A DNA stretch of 5,271 bases from Chthoniobacterales bacterium (GTDB lineage Bacteria > Verrucomicrobiota > Verrucomicrobiia > Chthoniobacterales > UBA10450): the NCBI GenBank assembly GCA_013812515.1, contig JACCTI010000084.1, forward strand, positions 1-5,271. The letters run 5' to 3'. A program made the position numbers and the translations under genes. The notes under the pieces were generated by a model, which made no database searches, was not told the origin of the DNA, and was given only the letters and a program-made list of their open reading frames with translations. This document shows positions 1 through 5,074 of this stretch, piece by piece (position 1 is the first letter of the stretch; each line of letters opens with the position of its first letter).

Positions 1-272
1 AGGAGCAAGGCGGCGGGGCGACCTCTGGCGTCGACCACGGCATGAAGCTTGGTGTTGAGACCGCCCTTGGTGCGGCCCATTGCCTGGTCTTTCTGGCCGC
101 CGGCAGGATTGCAGCCGCTGCGATGCAGCTTCACGTGCGTCGAATCCAGGAAACGCCGGCCTCCTGTATTCGCGGAAATCACCTCATCGAGCAGTTGCCA
201 CAAGACGCCCTCGCGGCACCAACGGCGCCAGTAATGATACACCGAATTCCAATTGGCTTGCGGGCTATCGAT
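1..272 (-). mobile_element. IS5-family insertion sequence remnant
   Basis: The left edge holds part of an insertion sequence, recognised only through its transposase frame on the minus strand. Transposase similarity fades at about 255-272, where the N-terminal region of the protein should continue. I see no terminal inverted repeat there, so this side looks like a deletion or recombination breakpoint rather than a natural IS end. The other end lies outside the window. Confidence 0.75.
1..272 (-). pseudogene. IS5-family DDE transposase, internal fragment
   Basis: Reading the minus strand from 269 gives an uninterrupted stretch of transposase. It starts with NWNSVYHYWRRW, the end of the N-terminal helix-turn-helix-like region, then has RRFLDSTHVKLH, and then GRTKGGLNTKLHAVVD. 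The LDST motif carries the first acidic residue of the DDE catalytic triad in IS5-type transposases, and the G-R-[ST]-x-G-G-L-x-T-K-x-H block is typical of the family. The second Asp and the Glu would lie beyond position 1. About 50 to 60 N-terminal residues expected before NWNSVY are not recognisable. The frame stays open back to an ATG at 380-378, but that part (rich in Gly, Asn and Glu) does not resemble a transposase N-terminus. I call it a truncated remnant. It could be active only if the family uses a frameshifted upstream ORF that I failed to recognise. Confidence 0.72.
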
Positions 273-527
273 AACGCAGGTCAGGATACAACTCAGATTG
301 TTTTCATTCTCACCATTACCCCCTGATCTTTCGCCGCAGCTCTCATCAGCTAGAAATGATTTACTCGCTCTTTCCCCCATTTTTCTGGATTGGCACTGTT
401 TCCGCAGCGGCTTAATCTGCTTGCCAGAGAATCACTTTTAGAGACCAATCCTGATTCAGGGAGGAATTTGAACCTGATCGGACGGTGCAGCTTGTGCTGT
501 TAAAAGCAGGATAATCACGGATCATTG
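273..527. other. Intergenic spacer before the first sulfotransferase
   Basis: No gene is supported in this 255-base stretch. The minus-strand frame entering from the transposase remnant stays open to 380 without family similarity. The only regulatory signal I can point to is a weak sigma-54-like -24/-12 pair at 391-405. The short plus-strand frames lack ribosome binding sites and recognisable motifs. Confidence 0.5.
391..405 (+). promoter_or_regulatory. Weak sigma-54 (-24/-12) promoter candidate
   Basis: TGGCAC at 391-396 is followed by five bases and CCGC at 402-405. The GG and GC dinucleotides that are nearly invariant in RpoN promoters are both present at exact spacing, and the -24 half is a full match. 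The -12 half has CC where TT is preferred, which weakens the call. An imperfect NifA-like TGT-N10-ACC lies at 299-314 (the consensus is TGT-N10-ACA), about 77 bases upstream. The site is about 120 bases before the ATG of the sulfotransferase at 528. A chance match is quite possible. Confidence 0.2.
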
Positions 528-1385
528 ATGAAACTAGCGTCTAGATGCCTCAGAGCTTCGCGAATGATCTCGACGCACCCGTCGCTGTTGGGGCGCCGAA
601 GTTACCTGTTCCTGTTAAGCCATATCCGCGGCTACACGACGGTCTTCAGCCATATCCTTGGCAGTCACCCCGAGATTTCTGGCTATGCTGAAACGTGGAT
701 TTCGTACCGGACTGTGGTCGATCTCTACAAGCTCCGATTCACGGTTTGTAACCAGGGTAACTTCAAACCCGGCGCAAGATACTTCTTAGACAAAATTTTG
801 CACAATCGGCTTAGTATTTCTCCTTCTACGTTGCAGCGAAACGACATCCAGTATCTTTTCATGATAAGGGAACCCGTTGCGACCTTGAAGAGCATGCTCG
901 CTCTCCGCAGGAAGTATGAGAAGGAAGGACGGCCCATCAAAATTTGCCCGATTCCTGCGACGGTGAGCGATGCTGTTTCGCACTACGCGGAGAGGCTGAC
1001 GATGCTCGCTGATATCGGCACTCAACTCCGGCAGCTCGGAAAACGCGCCTTGGTAATCCAGGCGGAGGATCTCATCGCCGACCCGAAGCCAGTGTTGAGT
1101 TGCCTTCAGAAATTTCTCTCGTTACACAGCCCGCTCGATGAGCACTACTCCGTCTTTGACCGTACCGGGACATGGCACTGGGGTGACCCTTCCGAATTCA
1201 TCCGGAAAGGCAAGATTGAACGTAAACGGTCGGAGCACGCGGAGGTCTCCTTCCCTGACTCTCTTGTGGAGCAGGCGAACTGCGCATATTCACGCTGCCT
1301 CTCGGCGCTGCAGCAATCTTTTCCTGCGTCGTGTCATCTCAGCCCCAAGGAGACCGATGCTGCCAATCTACAGCCAAGAAGCTAG
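528..1385 (+). CDS. PAPS-dependent sulfotransferase, S-H-x-R type
   Basis: A 285-residue cytosolic-type sulfotransferase predicted to move the sulfuryl group of PAPS to an unknown acceptor. The PAPS 5'-phosphosulfate loop is at residues 27-50, LFLLSHIRGYTTVFSHILGS, followed by HPEISGYAE. The conserved DKILHN is at 88-93. The 3'-phosphate-binding segment is FMIREPVATLKS at 111-122, with the R-x7-S pair at Arg114 and Ser122. An EDLIADP segment at 180-186 precedes the C-terminal GDPSEFIRKGKI at 219-230. In relatives I recall, the loop reads closer to SHxRSYSS; here Gly and Thr replace Ser residues. No signal peptide or membrane segment is evident. I chose ATG 528, preceded by a weak CGGA at 518-521. 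TTG 525 and ATG 564 are alternatives, and 564 still leaves the loop intact. The gene stands alone on this strand, between the IS remnant and a non-coding kilobase. The family is clear; the acceptor is unknown. Confidence 0.88.
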   Translation: MKLASRCLRASRMISTHPSLLGRRSYLFLLSHIRGYTTVFSHILGSHPEISGYAETWISYRTVVDLYKLRFTVCNQGNFKPGARYFLDKILHNRLSISPSTLQRNDIQYLFMIREPVATLKSMLALRRKYEKEGRPIKICPIPATVSDAVSHYAERLTMLADIGTQLRQLGKRALVIQAEDLIADPKPVLSCLQKFLSLHSPLDEHYSVFDRTGTWHWGDPSEFIRKGKIERKRSEHAEVSFPDSLVEQANCAYSRCLSALQQSFPASCHLSPKETDAANLQPRS

Positions 1386-1423
1386 CGCCGGATGATTTTG
1401 CTAACAGCCCGGCAATCTGAACG

Positions 1424-1442
1424 AGGCTGACCGGGGCCTTTT
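1424..1442 (+). terminator. Weak candidate terminator after the first sulfotransferase
   Basis: AGGC at 1424-1427 can pair with GCCT at 1436-1439 around an eight-base loop, and TTT follows at 1440-1442. It lies about 40 bases after the stop codon at 1383-1385. The stem is only four base pairs and the T run is short, so it would be a poor intrinsic terminator. Confidence 0.22.
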
Positions 1443-1462
1443 GCGTCCCCATCACACGTAGG

Positions 1463-1491
1463 GACGGCATGCCGCGAGGAAGCACGCCGTC
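1463..1491. repeat. Inverted repeat / hairpin
   Basis: GACGGC at 1463-1468 pairs with GCCGTC at 1486-1491, and TGC at 1470-1472 with GCA at 1482-1484. One A-C mismatch separates the two stem parts, and the loop is nine bases. No T run follows on either strand, so it is not an obvious terminator. It is the first of the hairpins in the non-coding tract. Confidence 0.5.
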
Positions 1492-1660
1492 GTGTTCCCC
1501 TCCGCGATTCTCTCGCCCCTTTGTCAGCGGATTCTTCAGCCCGGAACCACGAGCGCTGACCTAGGCCTGCCACGGCTATGGATTGATTCCGGCGCCCCTG
1601 TTCAAGGTAATTGTCCGTCCTAACCTCACTGCCTTGAGCAGACCTCCAACCCCAGTCGAC

Positions 1661-1684
1661 CCGGGCTGATAAGACCGGGCTGAT
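1661..1684. repeat. Two-copy direct repeat with 14-base period
   Basis: The 10-mer CCGGGCTGAT occurs at 1661-1670 and again at 1675-1684, separated by AAGA. Directly after it, TCACC (1684-1688) and GGTGA (1695-1699) form a small inverted repeat. The GGAGGTGA within it resembles a strong Shine-Dalgarno sequence, but no ATG follows at a useful distance. Confidence 0.5.
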
Positions 1685-1747
1685 CACCCACGGAGGTGAA
1701 CAAATCTCCTACCCGTGAGATTGAGTTCAGCGTTGCCGTGTATTTTT

Positions 1748-1766
1748 GGGCGGATGAACGCCGCCC
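1748..1766. repeat. GC-rich perfect hairpin
   Basis: GGGCGG at 1748-1753 and CCGCCC at 1761-1766 form a perfect six-base-pair all-GC stem around ATGAACG. The T run lies before the hairpin on the plus strand (TTTTT at 1743-1747), and on the minus strand the hairpin is followed by A residues. It therefore does not fit an intrinsic terminator in either direction. Confidence 0.5.
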
Positions 1767-2004
1767 GTATCACCGTTGCGTTATCCACAATACCACCAGT
1801 CCAAAATACCTTTACATCAATCAGCGCGGTTCACACAGCTCCTGTGGCGCAAGGAGCGGTGGTTTTAGCGTCCAGCGAATCTCAGCTAAGCATTTGCCAT
1901 TGGCGCTGTGTTCGCTGGCCGCACGTGACAGTAATAGCGTGCAGCGACCGGCCGGACCCGATCAGAGCCAGTAAGCGGGTGAGTCCATAGCTGTCGGCTG
2001 CCTC

Positions 2005-2087
2005 GTAGGAGCCGGACCAAGGCTACCTTCAACCGGAGTTGCCCTTCTGCCCCGGGGGGGCACGCAGGTAGGGAGCTCGGGCCCGAG
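2005..2087. repeat. Nested inverted repeats, multibranch-like fold
   Basis: CTACCT at 2023-2028 pairs with AGGTAG at 2066-2071 and encloses two further hairpins: CAAC-CGGA-GTTG at 2030-2041 and TGCCCC-GGG-GGGGCA at 2048-2062. A perfect palindrome, CTCGGGCCCGAG, follows at 2076-2087. Upstream, GTA (2005-2007) and GCC (2011-2013) can pair with GGCTAC (2021-2026) around a bulged GGA; this competes with the CTACCT stem. The arrangement looks like a small structured RNA on one strand or the other. I do not recognise the family. Confidence 0.4.
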
Positions 2088-2433
2088 GACTGTATGGCCC
2101 TCCTGCGCCTCTCCGTCCGACCCTTTGTGGGCTCGCGTAATTGGTGGCGCTCGAGAACGGCCGGTCTGGACTCCCTAACAGGTAGCGATTGCCCGGCTTC
2201 TACTTTCTTGGCATTTGATCGGCACGCTTCCATGGTTGCAAACGTCGAGTAAGCTCAACCTCATTTGCCCCGCCCTGTCTCGGGATATTCCAAGAAGAGC
2301 CTCCCTGGAAAGTCGCAAAGCTCGAGAGAACTTCGAAAGGCAATGCCAACTCGTCACGCTCACGTCATCTGTTGAGAAATGCATCGCGGAGTAAGCATTA
2401 AGACAGCAAAACGAGCTCGATCCGGCCAACTGA

Positions 2434-3378
2434 TCACAAGAATAGTTCAGCAGTCCGGCGCCAATTCTCAGGATGGCCCCCGAAACGATCAGCAAGCCTG
2501 ACCAGATCGTTGTAATATTTCGTTGCGAGATATTGGCGGATTTCGAGTGGCATTTCCTTCTTCTTCGAGACGTGAACTTTCTTTCGCAGGTCTTCCGACT
2601 TCGGAGCCCTCAAGGGATCACATCCAAGGAATTGCAGGATCGATGTTAAGGCCGTAGCCGGTCGTTCGGCAATGTCATCGTAAAATCCAACAAAGAGCTG
2701 CTCCGGCGGAAAATGCGTCCCCCAGTTTTCGAGCGTCCGCATATAGTCACCGCGCAACGCTTGGCGAGGGCTGTCGACAAATTGGCGAACGCACTCGAAA
2801 CTTTCTATGTCTCCCAACAGTCCCCGTGCCCAATCGAAGCGGATCTGGGACCAGGCGCGTTCAATTGGACTTCTTAGCAGGAGGATTATTTTCAACCGCG
2901 GTGCCAGCCCTTTGACGCGAGAGACATCCTGGGAGTCAAGCATGCTATATGAAGGACTAATCTCCCCCCGGACAAAGCTCGATCCATCGTTAAAAAGCGC
3001 AGTGTACCACTGATCATTCACTTTGCCTAAGCCGAACCGCAGGGACCACTTGAATGTAGCCCAACTTCTCTCCGTATACGCCTGGTGGAGGAGTTTTCTA
3101 AACTTTTTTTGAAATTCACGACTGTATTCTCCCGCGCCAAAGAGGCGCGGGATAGGGTGGTCGCACGCGAGAAAATTCTCAGACGGATAGGTTGGGGAAC
3201 GATCGAAATAATGGAGTTCCTTTACTGGCGGCAACCAGAACTGCGGGTGCCGGCGAAGCATGGCGTACAGCCAGGTCGTGCCCGCTTTCTGTGCGCCGAT
3301 GCAGATGAAGTCCAAAGGAGTCCGACTGCAGGCGGTGACATGCAGGCGAGGTGTTGGGAGCGGCGAGTCTTCGAGCAT
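2434..3378 (-). CDS. Sulfotransferase, N-deacetylase/N-sulfotransferase-like
   Basis: A 314-residue PAPS-dependent sulfotransferase of the Sulfotransfer_1 type that resembles the sulfotransferase domain of heparan sulfate N-deacetylase/N-sulfotransferases. The 5'-phosphosulfate loop GAQKAGTTWL is at residues 28-37. KELHYFD at 53-59 aligns with the K-E-x-x-F-F-D block that carries the catalytic Glu in that family. GEISPSYSML is at 138-147. The 3'-phosphate segment LLLRSPIERAWSQ is at 166-178, with Arg169 and Ser177. RGDYMRTLENW at 209-219 and FVGFYDDIAERP at 229-240 complete the fold. The length is normal and there is no signal peptide. The start is decided by a TGA stop immediately before the ATG at 3378-3376; the next Met, at residue 40, would delete the loop. 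No good Shine-Dalgarno sequence is visible, so coupling to the 30-codon ORF ending at that TGA is possible. It is transcribed in the same direction as the gene at 4398-3712, 333 bases away, and is convergent with the first sulfotransferase. Acceptor unknown. Confidence 0.9.
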   Translation of the reverse strand: MLEDSPLPTPRLHVTACSRTPLDFICIGAQKAGTTWLYAMLRRHPQFWLPPVKELHYFDRSPTYPSENFLACDHPIPRLFGAGEYSREFQKKFRKLLHQAYTERSWATFKWSLRFGLGKVNDQWYTALFNDGSSFVRGEISPSYSMLDSQDVSRVKGLAPRLKIILLLRSPIERAWSQIRFDWARGLLGDIESFECVRQFVDSPRQALRGDYMRTLENWGTHFPPEQLFVGFYDDIAERPATALTSILQFLGCDPLRAPKSEDLRKKVHVSKKKEMPLEIRQYLATKYYNDLVRLADRFGGHPENWRRTAELFL

Positions 3379-3471
3379 TCAGAGGATCGGGCACTCAAGC
3401 TTGATCTGAACGTCTTCGGCGGCGAGCAAAGTTTTTGCGGCGCCGAAACAGGAAAAATCGAGACACCTCAT
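3379..3471 (-). CDS. Possible 30-codon leader ORF abutting the sulfotransferase
   Basis: An ATG at 3471-3469 opens a 30-codon frame that ends in TGA at 3381-3379, directly followed by the ATG of the sulfotransferase in the same frame. The peptide begins MRCLDFSCFGAAKTLL and ends KLECPIL; I recognise no family. It has no clear Shine-Dalgarno sequence, and a TAG closes the frame shortly upstream. It could be a coupling leader, the remains of a longer N-terminus split by a nonsense mutation, or chance. The frame is real but its translation is not supported. Confidence 0.2.
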   Translation of the reverse strand: MRCLDFSCFGAAKTLLAAEDVQIKLECPIL

Positions 3472-3548
3472 AAACTGCTAGCAAGAGGTATGCAAGAGGG
3501 AGAGCTAACCACGCTTAAGAAGTCCTCTCCGGCAGTGTCACCTGCGAT

Positions 3549-3600
3549 CAAAACTCAGGCAGGCCGCTTCGCCTCAAACCTGCGGTAAGGCGTTGCCTGA
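3549..3600 (-). terminator. Candidate intrinsic terminator for the third sulfotransferase
   Basis: Read on the minus strand, TCAGGC (3600-3595) pairs with GCCTGA (3560-3555), and GTTTTG follows at once at 3554-3549. The long enclosed segment contains its own AGGC-GCCT hairpin (3574-3561). It lies about 110 bases after the stop codon of the gene at 4398-3712. The large loop and a run of only four T residues make it modest. Confidence 0.28.
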
Positions 3601-3635
3601 AGTCCGCTCTTCTTGAATTCCTTCGCGCGAGGGCT

Positions 3636-3646
3636 GTGACAGTCAC
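3636..3646. promoter_or_regulatory. 11-base palindrome, possible operator
   Basis: GTGAC-A-GTCAC is a perfect odd-centred palindrome in the spacer between the two minus-strand sulfotransferases, about 260 bases upstream of the downstream start. Symmetry is the only evidence; no regulator family is implied. Confidence 0.18.
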
Positions 3647-3655
3647 CTGCCGCTT

Positions 3656-3703
3656 CTGATCTTCAGAACCCAACGATCAGACGAGCTGTAGAAACGTCGT
3701 TGG
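3656..3703. repeat. Two overlapping, mutually exclusive inverted repeats
   Basis: CTGATC (3656-3661) can pair with GATCAG (3675-3680), and CCAACGA (3670-3676) can pair with TCGTTGG (3697-3703). The two stems share bases 3675-3676, so they cannot both form fully. On the minus strand they lie just downstream of the stop codon at 3714-3712. Neither is followed by a T run. Confidence 0.4.
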
Positions 3704-3711
3704 CTGGCGCG

Positions 3712-4398
3712 CTAAAATTCATAATTATGTAATGCAATTTCTCTCTCGAATTCCCTCTCTATCCGGTTCTTCTGAGCTTCCGAAAAGACGTTTCTGTAAT
3801 GCGTTCTATCGCTCCGGTATTCTGATTTTGCCTTCACTTTGAGAGAGCCTGAGAAGGGTATCCCAAGCTTCGCGAAAACTTCACCGAGATCCTCGTTCAG
3901 CCTTTCGTACTTAAGGACTCGATCCACGAGCGAGTCGCCGCGACTGTCAGTATAAAGCGGGTAATTGAGACAGAAATCGGAACCTGCGAAGTAATCTGCC
4001 AGAGAAAATCCTTCGGGTGAAAGGCGTTTAAGCCAGTAATAATACGACAGAGTCTTGTCCCAAGGATTTCGGTCGATGGCGAACTTGAAGTAGCTCTTCC
4101 AAATCTTTGCGCTGATCCGCTTTCGGACCACTCCGGCCGCAATATGGTTGTAGAATCTTCGCCGGTGATAAAGATCTCGAATCCCGCTTCGCATAAACAA
4201 CGCCGGGTCCATCAGAATTTCGCGAAGCGGATTCCATAAGCCAGAGTAGTTTCGGGCGGCATGCGCTTCGACTGCCGGCCAAACGGGTGTGAGTATATCG
4301 TTGGCCCCACAGTGTTCTGACAAAAACACCTCGACACTGGTGCCGGCTGTTTTGAGCGTCTTGATGAATATGAACTTATATTTGTGCGAGATTATCAC
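3712..4398 (-). CDS. Sulfotransferase family 2 protein
   Basis: A 228-residue sulfotransferase of the Sulfotransfer_2 type, predicted to sulfate a carbohydrate or similar acceptor using PAPS. The N-terminus, MIISHKYKFIFIKTLKTAGTSVE, is the family hallmark: a short beta strand followed by the 5'-phosphosulfate loop KTAGTS at residues 16-21. NH at 84-85 matches a commonly conserved Asn-His. FAIDRNPWDKTLSYYYW at 106-122 is the 3'-phosphate-binding segment, with Arg110 and Ser118. The C-terminus ends in HNYEF, and the length is typical. There is no signal peptide or membrane anchor, unlike the Golgi relatives in animals. The start is GTG at 4398-4396: an in-frame TGA lies four codons upstream (4413-4411) and no ATG precedes the loop. 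No clear Shine-Dalgarno sequence is visible. The TGA also ends the uncertain frame at 4998-4411, 12 bases upstream. Acceptor unknown. Confidence 0.9.
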   Translation of the reverse strand: MIISHKYKFIFIKTLKTAGTSVEVFLSEHCGANDILTPVWPAVEAHAARNYSGLWNPLREILMDPALFMRSGIRDLYHRRRFYNHIAAGVVRKRISAKIWKSYFKFAIDRNPWDKTLSYYYWLKRLSPEGFSLADYFAGSDFCLNYPLYTDSRGDSLVDRVLKYERLNEDLGEVFAKLGIPFSGSLKVKAKSEYRSDRTHYRNVFSEAQKNRIEREFEREIALHNYEF

Positions 4399-4410
4399 GG
4401 TGATACGACA

Positions 4411-4998
4411 TCAGGCGGAGCCCGAGGAAAATGGTTTGAAATGGACGAATTCGCAACGTGATGTTGCAGAGCTCGGATGAGTGAACCGCTTACCCCACAA
4501 AGGAAGTAGGGCTGCGCGTCGCATTATGCGCCGCAAAGCATGGCATTCGAACTCTCGTGCACATGAGTCATTAGTAACTTTTTTCGATTGATTGAACACC
4601 GAACAAGGATACCGCCTCATCGTCCAGTCCCGAGACCTTTTTCTGCTCTTGGAAAGCGTACGAGGTTTGGTGCTGCTGTTCTCCTTGTGGCGACAATTCC
4701 ATTCCTGTGAAGCTTCAATGCGGACGTTGTCCGGACCGCCGCCAAAGATCGCTTTGATTTCGAGGGGCGTGGCAGTCTGGCCTCCCGTGAGCACACAATA
4801 CGCTTCTCCTGCGGCTGAACAATCAAAGGTGCTCCTTGCTGCAGACTGGCCCCATCCATCGCAGTCTCGAATTGACAGAATCTCGGAGCCAACAACACTC
4901 CCTATGGGTTTGTTGAGGCCGGAATTTTGGTCAACGATGGGATTGCCGGTTTCTCCGCGCCCTCCTCTTTTGCTGTAGCTATATGCAACTCCGCTCAA
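4411..4998 (-). CDS. Uncertain hypothetical ORF upstream of the third sulfotransferase
   Basis: This 195-codon frame starts at TTG (4998-4996) and ends 12 bases before the GTG of the sulfotransferase on the same strand. A GGGGAAGG sequence lies just before the TTG but almost touches it. The first half (about 110 residues) is rich in Gly and Ser and reads plausibly as protein, for example YCVLTGGQTATPLEIKAIFG and GGPDNVRIEAS. The second half is rich in Arg, Cys and Ser and looks like non-coding sequence. I recognise no family, signal peptide or membrane segment. An opposing frame at 4592-4978 (TTG start) overlaps it and is no more convincing. It may be a real orphan gene with a decayed 3' end, or chance. 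Confidence 0.2.
   Translation of the reverse strand: MSGVAYSYSKRGGRGETGNPIVDQNSGLNKPIGSVVGSEILSIRDCDGWGQSAARSTFDCSAAGEAYCVLTGGQTATPLEIKAIFGGGPDNVRIEASQEWNCRHKENSSTKPRTLSKSRKRSRDWTMRRYPCSVFNQSKKVTNDSCAREFECHALRRIMRRAALLPLWGKRFTHPSSATSRCEFVHFKPFSSGSA
4453..4467. promoter_or_regulatory. Inverted repeat upstream of the third sulfotransferase
   Basis: GCAAC and GTTGC flank GTGAT as perfect five-base arms, about 55 bases upstream of the GTG at 4398. The position would suit an operator, but the arms are short and no regulator is suggested. Confidence 0.18.
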
Positions 4999-5074
4999 GC
5001 CTTCCCCTGACCGTAGTTGGTCGCATGATTGTCATTCCACACCGAGTGGGAAACGAGCCTAAATTGCCTCTTGA

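Larger units (their letters stand above)
1386..2433. other. Structured spacer of about 1 kb without a recognised gene
   Basis: Between the convergent first and second sulfotransferases there is about 1 kb in which none of the open frames reads like a protein: they are rich in Arg, Ser and Pro, lack Shine-Dalgarno-linked starts and carry no motif. The tract is locally GC-rich, mainly 1430-1690 and 1980-2180, and has several strong hairpins (1463-1491, 1748-1766, 2030-2041, 2048-2062) and a short tandem repeat at 1661-1684. This resembles a non-coding RNA or a decayed mobile element more than decayed coding sequence. I looked for tRNA, RNase P RNA, tmRNA and a group II intron domain V and recognised none. 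The part at 2240-2433 has no feature I can name. Confidence 0.55.
3379..3711. other. Intergenic spacer between the second and third sulfotransferases
   Basis: This 333-base stretch holds no established gene. Next to the second sulfotransferase is the 30-codon frame at 3379-3471. The rest is mostly inverted repeats: a terminator-like group at 3549-3600, an 11-base palindrome at 3636-3646, and two mutually exclusive stems at 3656-3703. GTCACCTGC occurs twice, at 3537-3545 and 3642-3650. Confidence 0.45.
4399..5074. other. Long spacer without a recognised gene
   Basis: About 680 bases separate the third sulfotransferase from the fourth, partial one. No frame has recognisable motifs. The longest minus-strand frame (4998-4411) is listed separately with low confidence. 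A small inverted repeat, GCAAC-GTGAT-GTTGC, lies at 4453-4467. I see no tRNA, IS end or repeat array here. Confidence 0.45.

Noticed and set aside
1382..1687. Minus-strand frame of 101 codons after the first sulfotransferase
   Set aside because: Very rich in Arg, Ser and Gly, without a motif, and it covers a strong hairpin; it reads as GC-rich non-coding sequence.
1692..1720. GGAGGTGA as a ribosome binding site for a small gene
   Set aside because: No start codon follows at 5 to 10 bases; the next GTG is too far away, and the frames it opens show no protein character.
1386..2240. Group II intron, tRNA, RNase P RNA or tmRNA in the structured spacer
   Set aside because: I found no domain V-like hairpin, cloverleaf with a T-loop consensus, or other conserved block of these RNAs. 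The tract stays unidentified rather than assigned.
2295..2345. Sequence partly resembling a tts box (GTCGCAAAGCTCGAG)
   Set aside because: Only the inner part loosely resembles the TtsI-binding consensus; the conserved GTCAG half is missing and no effector-like gene follows.
2175..2495. Minus-strand frame overlapping the 3' end of the second sulfotransferase
   Set aside because: It needs a TTG start inside the sulfotransferase gene, has no motif, and its composition is unlike the real genes here.
3085..3588. Long plus-strand frame of 167 codons
   Set aside because: It lies mostly antisense to the well-supported sulfotransferase at 3378-2434, has no protein motif, and is explained as a shadow frame.
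4850..4890. CATCCATCG stretch considered as a nod box
   Set aside because: Only the first few bases agree; the repeated half-sites and the AT-rich core of a nod box are absent.
4592..4978. Plus-strand frame of 128 codons
   Set aside because: It starts at TTG without a ribosome binding site and shows no family features. It overlaps the opposing frame, which is itself uncertain.
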